Assembly: GCA_947085425.1 (NCBI GenBank)
Contig: CAMTWK010000021.1
Location: forward strand, 1-64,000
From: UKL13-2 sp947085425
GTDB lineage: Bacteria > Pseudomonadota > Gammaproteobacteria > Burkholderiales > Usitatibacteraceae
Direction of reading: 5' to 3'
Length of the DNA stretch: 64,000 nucleotides
The position numbers were made by a program, and so were the translations under genes. Under the pieces are notes generated by a model that did no database searches, had not been told where the DNA came from, and saw nothing but the letters and a program-made list of their open reading frames with translations. How positions within the stretch are numbered: the first letter of the stretch is position 1; each line of letters opens with the position of its first letter. Of this stretch, positions 1 to 6,445 are shown piece by piece.

Positions 1-141
1 AAAAGCGCATGTTCAGCGGCCTGCTATCGAGCGCAAAAGCCCGATGTTTAATTAAAACCAAACTGGATGGCAAAGTGCGGTAACACTTAACGGGCAAGCC
101 CCCAAGCAGAGCGGGGCCGACCCGTGAAATATGCAGGCTAG
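1..141. repeat. 141-bp dispersed repeat, copy 1
   Basis: This segment matches 16096-16236 without gaps; my hand count is 115 of 141 identical positions, and the last 21 bases are identical. The 3' part can fold: ACGGG at 90-94 pairs with CCCGT at 120-124, and an inner GCCCC pairs with GGGGC. The copy may be cut by the window edge. Its last bases supply the TAG stop of the minus-strand gene at 138-398, so on that strand the hairpin lies just past a gene end, as the second copy does. Function unknown; a terminator-like or small non-autonomous mobile repeat is possible. Confidence 0.8.
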
Positions 142-398
142 CTCAGCACCATTGCGACGGTGGCAATCAGCAGCGCCATCAGCAGGGCGGTAAAAAATCC
201 TGCCGTAGCCCAGCGAAGCGCCTTTTGTGTGCTGTGAGCGGCCTCAGCTTTCGCGCCTTTTTCGTATCCATCCTGCCAACTGGGGTTGGGGACATTGTGG
301 GTGATATTGCCGAAGGTCATGCTATTCATGTTTTTCTCCCGGTCGATTAATAAAGCAAAAGCATTACAGTTCCATTTCTTGTTCTGGGGGTCGTTCAT
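138..398 (-). CDS. Small membrane protein, unknown function
   Basis: An 86-residue protein with a soluble N-terminal part and one clear hydrophobic segment at about residues 64-85 (FFTALLMALLIATVAMVLS), so probably a single-pass inner-membrane protein with a C-terminal anchor. Its ATG overlaps the TGA stop of the upstream lipoprotein gene (ATGA), which points to translational coupling and a shared job. A second possible start is the Met at about residue 24 (MNSMTFGN), which would leave a 63-residue protein. The stop codon is contributed by the repeat at 1-141. I recognise no family. Confidence in coding rests on the coupling and on the hydrophobic segment. Confidence 0.55.
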   Translation of the reverse strand: MNDPQNKKWNCNAFALLIDREKNMNSMTFGNITHNVPNPSWQDGYEKGAKAEAAHSTQKALRWATAGFFTALLMALLIATVAMVLS

Positions 399-766
399 TC
401 ATGGGTGGCACCCAAGACATGCATGACTTCATGGCCGATTACCACCATCGCGGTAATGTCCTGCCAATCGGTTGGTTTGCGTGTGTACATCACCCAGAAT
501 CCGCCACCCATGTTTTTGACGCAACCGCGCACGTTTTTTCCGCAGTACTGCAAAAGTTCGGATTGGTTTGACCAGATCACCGTGAATTTCGCTTCGTTGG
601 TGGTGGTCTCCAGCGCGGCACTCATGGGTTTGATGTAGTACTGAGGTTGCGGCGTTTCCATGACGGCGCAGCCGGTCAGTGTTATGGTGATCATTGCGGC
701 GATCGACGCTGACACCGGGGCGGCCGACACATTGGAAGCGCGACGGAAAGGGGTAAAAAAATTCAT
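395..766 (-). CDS. Lipoprotein ending in a metzincin-type zinc motif
   Basis: From the ATG at 766 this gives about 123 residues (a TTG at 802 would add 12). The N-terminus has a basic stretch, a hydrophobic core and the lipobox LTGC, so it should be lipidated and membrane-anchored. The last residues are HEVMHVLGATHE, an exact HExxHxxGxxH zinc-binding signature with a glutamate that would act as general base, placed at the very C-terminus. The Met-turn that follows this motif in classical metzincins is absent because the reading frame stops one residue later. It could be a minimal metallopeptidase or a truncated one. The stop overlaps the start of the small membrane protein downstream. Confidence 0.65.
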   Translation of the reverse strand: MNFFTPFRRASNVSAAPVSASIAAMITITLTGCAVMETPQPQYYIKPMSAALETTTNEAKFTVIWSNQSELLQYCGKNVRGCVKNMGGGFWVMYTRKPTDWQDITAMVVIGHEVMHVLGATHE

Positions 767-802
767 TTCACTGTGCCGTCGAAATACCGGTGCCACAGAC
801 AA

Positions 803-1246
803 TTGCCGTTGTGGAGGTTGTATATGGCGTTAACAAAACGGATGTGAAGAAATGAATCATGACCAGAGCCTTGTTCGCGGCCGTAAATAAATTGCTACGG
901 CACAGAGGGTTTCCCTCTATTTCGGCTTGGCACGACTTTTCTTAAAAAATTGTCGCGCGCGTGAATCTGATCGGACAATCGGGACATTCATGGCGACGAG
1001 TGGTCGTTACGGCCATGCATGATCAACCACGCGCTGCGTCGCGCCTGCTTAGTGCGTTTTCCAGGCTCGAAAATGGGCATGGCCAATCGTTGGCGCGGCC
1101 AGCGGGGCAATGGGTTGAATTATGCAATTCGAGAAAAAGTGGCCGAAGTTATAAAATTCATTGACTGTTTTTCTTTAAATTAACTTGGCAAGGTCTTGAT
1201 TTTGTGTTAAAAAATTAATCCTGCGGTTGATTTTGAAGGCCTGCAC
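803..1246. other. Intergenic region upstream of parA
   Basis: About 440 bp between the divergent lipoprotein gene and parA. A 67-codon open frame at 961-1164 has no recognisable product and I do not call it. The last 90 bp before parA are AT-rich and probably hold its promoter, but I cannot fix boxes with confidence. No repeats or RNA genes seen. Confidence 0.5.
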
Positions 1247-2098
1247 ATGGCTCGGATCACGGTTTTTAATCAAAAAGGTGGCGTAGGTAAAACCACCACG
1301 GCGTTAAATTTAACCGCCGCACTGGCGCGTGCCGGCGCATGTCCATTGGCGATCGATTTGGATCCGCAGGGACATCTAACTGCTTTGTCCGGAGTCAGCA
1401 TTGGTGGCGCCGAGCACAGCTTGTACGCGCACTATCGCGACAACAAACCGCTGGCCGAAATTATTCGCGAAACCGGTCGTGGCTGGATGATGTTGCCGGC
1501 GCACTTGGAACTGGCAAAGGTCGATACACAGTTTGGTAAAGGTCCCAATATTCTGAATAAGTTGAAATTCGCGCTCGTTCGCGAACAATTAAACGGTGCG
1601 CGCCCGGTCATTATTGATTGTTGTCCGTTGTTGGGCGTGTTGTCGTTGTCGGCAATCTTTGCCGCAGATACGGTATTGGTGCCGGTATCAGCTGATTACC
1701 TTGCGGTAAAAGGTGCGATCCAAGTTGAAAAAACATTAAACGCGTTGGGTCCGGTTCTCAAAAAACGCATTGCCCGTCGATATGTGATCACCCGATTTGA
1801 TGGGCGCCGCAAGATGTCGTGGGAAATTGATCGAACATTCCGAGAAAAATTTGGCGACGAGGTTTGTGAGACACGCATCGCGGAAAGTGTCTCACTCGCG
1901 GAAAGCCCGTTTGTCGAAAAAGATATCTTTGCGCATGCGCCGGCCAGCAGGGGGGCCAGGGATTATCAAGCGCTGTACGACGAGTTGTTATCAGGCGCAG
2001 TTGTAAACCACGATGACGAAGTTGAAAAGTCGCATTCCGTATTGCCGTTTCAGGCATTTTTGCCTGAAAAAGTGCGCCGCGCCTCGGTTTTTGCCTAG
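1247..2098 (+). CDS. Orphan ParA/Soj-family ATPase
   Basis: A 283-residue deviant-Walker P-loop ATPase. KGGVGKTT at residues 10-17 is the Walker A loop with the signature lysine, followed by DLDPQGHLT (Walker A' region) at about 39-47 and IIDCCPLLG near 119-127 in place of the usual iiDcpP switch. The family forms ATP-dependent dimers that bind DNA and position chromosomes, plasmids or protein complexes. No parB gene or parS-like sites are nearby, so a chromosome-partition role is unlikely and cargo positioning is an inference. The ATG follows an AT-rich leader. Three bases after the stop, in the same frame, lies a fragment of an MFS transporter gene (2102-2209), so the 3' side of this gene is a recombination boundary. 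Confidence 0.85.
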   Translation: MARITVFNQKGGVGKTTTALNLTAALARAGACPLAIDLDPQGHLTALSGVSIGGAEHSLYAHYRDNKPLAEIIRETGRGWMMLPAHLELAKVDTQFGKGPNILNKLKFALVREQLNGARPVIIDCCPLLGVLSLSAIFAADTVLVPVSADYLAVKGAIQVEKTLNALGPVLKKRIARRYVITRFDGRRKMSWEIDRTFREKFGDEVCETRIAESVSLAESPFVEKDIFAHAPASRGARDYQALYDELLSGAVVNHDDEVEKSHSVLPFQAFLPEKVRRASVFA

Positions 2099-2101
2099 GC
2101 A

Positions 2102-2209
2102 GAGGTGTTCAAAGAACTCGGTAATTACTTCGTGGTCTTGATCGTCGTTGTCTTGGCGGCATTGGCCGCGGTAACGAATCTGCCGATCAAAGAGGCGTCG
2201 CTCGCCTAG
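2102..2209 (+). pseudogene. MFS transporter 3'-end relic
   Basis: The frame encodes ELGNYFVVLIVVVLAALAA followed by VTNLPIKEASLA and a stop. It matches the C-terminus of the damaged MFS gene at 3503-3904 (ELGNDSVMWIAIVMAALAA, then VTNLSIKEE), and the DNA is also clearly similar. This last transmembrane segment plus NLPIKE tail is typical of MFS transporters. No start region or other helices are present, so it is a tail only. It sits in frame with parA beyond its TAG stop. It overlaps the end of the opposing gene at 2206. Confidence 0.75.
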
Positions 2210-2427
2210 CGTTTATGGTCCTGCCCAACAATGAGTCCGATCGCACCTTCCAAATCGGTGCCTTCGCCCCGCGCCAATTCGTCAATGATTTTGACTTCGA
2301 CAATGGTGCATTGGTGGTACATCTGCCGTAATTTCAACTCGGCGTGCGTCTGATCGGTTGCATGCACCATCAGGTTGTCGACAGCAGTGCCAGACTTGGT
2401 CAGAATTTTAAAGCCGAATTTTTGCAT
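2206..2427 (-). CDS. Small protein of unknown function
   Basis: Starting at the ATG at 2427 this is a 73-residue soluble protein beginning MQKFGFKILTKSGTAVDNL; the open frame extends to 2556 and would add 43 residues that look less protein-like. It has no signal peptide, membrane segment or motif that I recognise; the region HATDQTHAELKLRQMY followed by CTIVEVKIID suggests an alpha/beta fold. It is divergent from oxyR with about 150 bp between them, an arrangement that would let OxyR control it, but no operator is evident. The stop overlaps the MFS tail relic. Coding is probable, function unknown. Confidence 0.5.
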   Translation of the reverse strand: MQKFGFKILTKSGTAVDNLMVHATDQTHAELKLRQMYHQCTIVEVKIIDELARGEGTDLEGAIGLIVGQDHKR

Positions 2428-2581
2428 GACTCGACTATACAACGCGTTGGCTGGATATTGATGGTCTTGAACACTGCCGGTCCCATGATGCGATCGTGCT
2501 GCTTGCGTTGATTTTGATAGCCAAATCGAATGTCCATCAATGATAGTATTGGTCAATCAATAAATTGACAGACTAACAAAC

Positions 2582-3493
2582 ATGAATCTGCGTGATTTGA
2601 AATATTTGGTGGCCTTGGCGGACATCAAGCACTTTGGCCGCGCGGCGGAGGCGTGTTTTGTCTCGCAACCGACACTATCCACTCAGCTGATGAAATTTGA
2701 AAGCGAGTTGGGAGTGTCGCTGATTGAACGTAACCCGCGCAACGTGATGCTGACGCCGGTAGGCGAAGCAGTGGTGGCGCGGGCGCGGGCGATATTGCGC
2801 GAAGCGGAGGAAATTAAAAAAATTGCACGACGATCAAAGGATCCGGAGTCGGGAATGGTCAAAGTCGGCATTTTTCCGACTATCGGCCCTTATTTGCTGC
2901 CGCATATCATTCCACCGATCATTAAACGCTTCCCGAATCTGGAGTTGATTCTGGTTGAAGAAAAAACCGAAGTGTTGCTGAAGAAATTACACGATGGTGA
3001 TCTTGATTGCGCGATATTGGCGTTGCCGGTTCATGACGACAATTTGCATGTCGAGTATTTGTTCGAAGAGGATTTTATTCTGGCGGTGCCGGATACCCAT
3101 CCATTGGCAAAAAAGAAGTCGGCAAAATTGTCTGATCTCATCGACGAACAAATACTGCTGCTTGAGGATGGCCACTGTTTGCGTGATCAGGCATTGGAAG
3201 TATGCCAATTGGCCGGTGCCTCGGAACGGTCCGGCTTTCGAGCAACCAGTCTGGAGACTCTGCGTCATATGGTGGCGGCCAAAGTTGGCATCACACTGCT
3301 GCCGGCACTGGCCGTGCATGCGCCGGCACACCGCGCCGACGGCGTTCGACTGGTGCCATTTGCGCAGCCGGTTCCACACCGGCGGGTGGCCATGTTGTGG
3401 CGTCGTTCATCATCATTGGCCGGCTTTTTGCAGCGCCTTGTGCCGCTGGTGAAAGCAGTGCCCAAGACATTGTTGAACGCAGCCATAGTGTAG
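2582..3493 (+). CDS. oxyR: OxyR peroxide-sensing LysR regulator
   Basis: A 303-residue LysR-type regulator. The N-terminal winged helix-turn-helix begins MNLRDLKYLVALADIKHFGR with the VSQPTLSTQL recognition segment; the effector-binding domain starts at about residue 90. By my count the two redox cysteines fall at 199 (DGHCLRDQ) and 208, the numbering of Escherichia coli OxyR, and the motifs GPYLLPHIIP and FRATSLETLR...VAA match the family. OxyR forms a disulfide on contact with hydrogen peroxide and then activates catalase, peroxidase and related genes. No such target gene is adjacent. The gene is followed after 9 bp by a decayed MFS gene. The product is slightly variable at its C-terminal end, which is normal for the family. 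Confidence 0.95.
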   Translation: MNLRDLKYLVALADIKHFGRAAEACFVSQPTLSTQLMKFESELGVSLIERNPRNVMLTPVGEAVVARARAILREAEEIKKIARRSKDPESGMVKVGIFPTIGPYLLPHIIPPIIKRFPNLELILVEEKTEVLLKKLHDGDLDCAILALPVHDDNLHVEYLFEEDFILAVPDTHPLAKKKSAKLSDLIDEQILLLEDGHCLRDQALEVCQLAGASERSGFRATSLETLRHMVAAKVGITLLPALAVHAPAHRADGVRLVPFAQPVPHRRVAMLWRRSSSLAGFLQRLVPLVKAVPKTLLNAAIV

Positions 3494-3502
3494 AAATAAC
3501 CC

Positions 3503-3904
3503 ATGGGGGCATCCAACAATATAGCGCCAGCATCGTATTGGCTGCTGCCCCTGGTGGCTGCTTGCGTGCGTATTGTGACCATGGGCGCGCGCCAATCGAG
3601 GGGATTGTTTGTTTCGCCCCTGAACACCACCACCGGATTGCGCATTGCCGCAATCATTTTTTTCTGGATGCATGCGTCACGCGCGTGGCTGATCAGCGTC
3701 TACCTGTTGGCGCCAAAAACAGAGCTGACGTTTTATCTGTTTGCTGCCGGTCCCGGCTTGATCTGGCTGGGTGGGCTGGAGATCACCGAACTCGGTAATG
3801 ACAGCGTGATGTGGATTGCCATTGTCATGGCGGCATTGGCTGCTGTAACGAATCTGTCGATCAAAGAAGAAAAAATTTCGCCATTACAGAAAGCCAACGC
3901 ATGA
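3503..3904 (+). pseudogene. Internally deleted MFS transporter
   Basis: An open frame of 133 codons joins pieces of an MFS transporter that would normally be about 400 residues. The start has the helix-1 region and the GARQSRGLFVSPLN segment typical of one MFS branch; then, without the intervening helices, comes SVYLLAPKTELTFYLFAA from the middle of the protein, and finally the last helix and tail MAALAAVTNLSIKEE. Most of the transmembrane core is missing, so it cannot be a working transporter even though the frame is open. A second copy of its tail lies at 2102-2209. Its stop overlaps the ATG of the antiporter gene (ATGA), so it may still drive coupled translation. Confidence 0.75.
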
Positions 3905-5148
3905 ACACCGCTGAAATATTTTTGATTGCCATGGGAATTATTTTTACCGTCCCTTATTTGATTTGGCGATTGGGAAAAACGGAGTATTACGCGCCCTTGG
4001 TGGTGGTGCAGATTGTCACTGGAATATTGTTGGGCCCGGGTATTCTGGGCAGTGTTTTCCCGTCGTACTACGCGTTTGTTTTTGATCCAGTGGTGGTTCA
4101 AGCGCTGAATGGCATTGCCTGGTGGGCGGTGATGTTGTTTGTCTGGATCGCCGGAATCGAGCTGGATTTGAAAGAGGTCTGGATTCATCGTCGCGAAAGT
4201 GCGATTACGGCGGGACTCGCATTGGGCGTGCCATTGTTACTGGGCGCGCTGGCAGCGGTTGGCTTGCTGATGACCGACGGCTGGCTCGGTCCACGCGGCA
4301 CACATTGGCAGTTTGTGATGGGGGTGGGCATGGCGTGTGCCGTGACCGCATTGCCGATTCTGATTTTGCTGATGGAAAAACTTGCCATACTCCGTCAGCC
4401 GATTGGGCAACGAATTTTGCGCTATGCGAGTATTGACGATATCGCGGTTTGGGCGGTTTTGGCATTCATCCTGCTCGACTGGCAGCGGGTGGTCATGCAG
4501 CTGGGTTTTTTGATTGGATTCGCCGTGGCCAGTTTTGCTTTGCGCCGTTTGATGCGCTGGCTACCGGCACGCGATCGCTGGTACGTGGGTTTAATTTGGC
4601 TGGCGTTTTGTTCCTTGGGTGCCGATTGGGCGGGTTTACACTTTATGGTGGGCGCGTTCCTCGCCGGTGCCGTCATGGACAGCGATTGGTTTGATCAAGC
4701 TGAGATGGATCAGTTGCGGCAAAACATTTTGCTGGTGGTCATGCCGGTTTTTTTTCTCAGTACCGGATTAAGAACCAACTGGTCGGTTGGTGGTGGTGCT
4801 GTGTTTGCGGCCGCAGGCATACTGCTGATCGCGTCTGTGGCCGGCAAGTTGGCGGGGGTTCATCTGGCGGGCAAAATCCTCAATTGGCCCAAGGGTGAAG
4901 CATCCATCGTTGGCTGGTTATTACAAACCAAGGCGCTCATCATGATTATTTTCGCCAACATCCTGCTGGACAAGGGCTTGATCAGCAGTGATGCGTTTAC
5001 GGCTTTGTTATTAATGGCGGTGGGCAGCACGATGTTAACCGTGCCGGTCGTCTCGCCCAAATTGCAGCGTGCTGATCACCTCACGAGCGGGGCTGGCCAC
5101 GCAAATGCCGATGGGTCGCGCGCGCATGTGGCAACCAACCGTGATTAG
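3901..5148 (+). CDS. CPA2-type cation/proton antiporter
   Basis: From the ATG at 3901 the protein has 415 residues with about twelve hydrophobic segments across its length, the size of the membrane domain of Kef/NapA-type exchangers without a C-terminal TrkA-N domain. Recognisable features are GPGILG near residue 45, the acidic LFVWIAGIELDLKEVW segment and ASIDDIAVW near residue 180, the place of the conserved ion-binding aspartates in CPA2 antiporters. Such proteins exchange Na+ or K+ for protons across the inner membrane. The start overlaps the end of the MFS pseudogene. An upstream extension of the frame (from 3811) runs through the pseudogene and is rejected. The 3' end overlaps the convergent MATE gene by 68 bp. 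Confidence 0.8.
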   Translation: MNTAEIFLIAMGIIFTVPYLIWRLGKTEYYAPLVVVQIVTGILLGPGILGSVFPSYYAFVFDPVVVQALNGIAWWAVMLFVWIAGIELDLKEVWIHRRESAITAGLALGVPLLLGALAAVGLLMTDGWLGPRGTHWQFVMGVGMACAVTALPILILLMEKLAILRQPIGQRILRYASIDDIAVWAVLAFILLDWQRVVMQLGFLIGFAVASFALRRLMRWLPARDRWYVGLIWLAFCSLGADWAGLHFMVGAFLAGAVMDSDWFDQAEMDQLRQNILLVVMPVFFLSTGLRTNWSVGGGAVFAAAGILLIASVAGKLAGVHLAGKILNWPKGEASIVGWLLQTKALIMIIFANILLDKGLISSDAFTALLLMAVGSTMLTVPVVSPKLQRADHLTSGAGHANADGSRAHVATNRD

Positions 5149-6445
5149 TCCAGCGGCGCCACATCACCAGTCCGCGAATCCACTCGTCCGCCGTGTAGGC
5201 AATCCACACGCCAACCAGCCCGAGATCAAAATAAATTCCCAATAACCAACTGCCGCCACCAAGCACCAATACCATCGAGGCCGCGCCGGCAATAACTGGA
5301 TAACGCGCGTCGCCCGCAGCGCGCAACGCATTAATGACAACAAGGTTAAAGGTACGACCGGGCTCCAGCAAAACCGTCCACCACAGCAACACCGAACCGA
5401 CGGCGATAATTCTGGCGTCGCCGGTAAATTGCTGCAGTAACCACGGTCCGGCAACGGCGGCAGCGGTTGCACCCACCACACTGACGGCAAGGCCCCACAG
5501 GAGGGTGCGGCGGACCAGTCGGCTTGCTTCCCGTAAATGGCCGGCACCGATCATATGGCCGACGACAATTTCAACGGCCAGTCCCATCGACAATCCAAAT
5601 AGTAGTGCGGCGTAGCTGATCTGCAGTGCATAGGCCTGGGTCGCCAACGCCAGTGTTCCCAATTGGCCGGCTACCGCCACACTCACCATAAAGGCGAGGC
5701 GGTAGGCGATGTTTTCGGCCGCACCCGGCAGGCCGATGCGCAGCACGGACGCCAACTCGCGCTTGGGTAGTCGCCACCAGTCTGCCATGCGAGGCACCAA
5801 CCCCAGGCGCACCCGCCAGAGGAACAAATGAAGAGACAGGCCCAACGCCCGGCTGATGGACAGCGCGATGGCAAAGCCGATCAATCCATAGATAGGCATC
5901 AGCAGCGCAGCCAATAGTAATTGGACGATTTGCATGCATACAATCACCGCCATCGCATCGCGCACGCGTAGATGTGCACGCATCACACCGGCCATGGATG
6001 CGTTCCATGCGTCCACCAACATGGCAGGGGCGAGCGCCTGCAAAAAAGGCGCAGCCAGTGGCAGGACGTCAACCGGCGCGTTCATCATTGCCATTAACGG
6101 ATACGAAAAAACAATCGCCAATAGCGCAGTGACGGTGCCTACCCAGGTGCTGGCACCGAGAACGGCGCGGGCAACAGCATCCGCCACATGGCGTCGACTG
6201 CTGCCCAAACTTTGTGCGACTACCACACTCACCCCGGCACCGACCACCCGGAACAAAATAAACAGCATCGCCGCAATCTGGTTGGCAAGTGCAAACGCGG
6301 CACCTGCCTGGTCGCTGATTTGTGCTGCCAGCAGGGTGCCAATGATGCCGACCCCGATGCTCAGACACAACTCCAGAAATATCGGCCAGGCGATGTCTAA
6401 CAAGCGCGGCGGCGCGACAGCCTGCCTATCTGTTTGTATGGTCAC
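5081..6445 (-). CDS. MATE family multidrug/toxin exporter
   Basis: A 454-residue membrane protein with two homologous halves, each opening with the MATE pattern (LLDIAWPIFLELCLSIGVGI at the N-terminus and LASVLRIGLPGAAENIAYRL in the second half). MATE transporters export cationic drugs or metabolites using Na+ or H+ gradients. The start is a GTG placed directly after the TAA stop of the amylase gene, so the two are coupled in one transcript. The substrate cannot be inferred; the linkage to a secreted amylase may be only positional. Its 3' end overlaps the antiporter gene that comes from the other direction. Confidence 0.85.
   Translation of the reverse strand: MTIQTDRQAVAPPRLLDIAWPIFLELCLSIGVGIIGTLLAAQISDQAGAAFALANQIAAMLFILFRVVGAGVSVVVAQSLGSSRRHVADAVARAVLGASTWVGTVTALLAIVFSYPLMAMMNAPVDVLPLAAPFLQALAPAMLVDAWNASMAGVMRAHLRVRDAMAVIVCMQIVQLLLAALLMPIYGLIGFAIALSISRALGLSLHLFLWRVRLGLVPRMADWWRLPKRELASVLRIGLPGAAENIAYRLAFMVSVAVAGQLGTLALATQAYALQISYAALLFGLSMGLAVEIVVGHMIGAGHLREASRLVRRTLLWGLAVSVVGATAAAVAGPWLLQQFTGDARIIAVGSVLLWWTVLLEPGRTFNLVVINALRAAGDARYPVIAGAASMVLVLGGGSWLLGIYFDLGLVGVWIAYTADEWIRGLVMWRRWTNHGWLPHARATHRHLRGQPRS

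Noticed and set aside
1..141. The 141-bp repeat as an integron attC site
   Set aside because: No complementary RYYYAAC and GTTRRRY end boxes are present, the two copies lie 16 kb apart and no integrase gene or cassette array is seen.
961..1164. 67-codon open frame before parA
   Set aside because: No ribosome-binding site, no recognisable motif and a basic, low-information product; likely chance.
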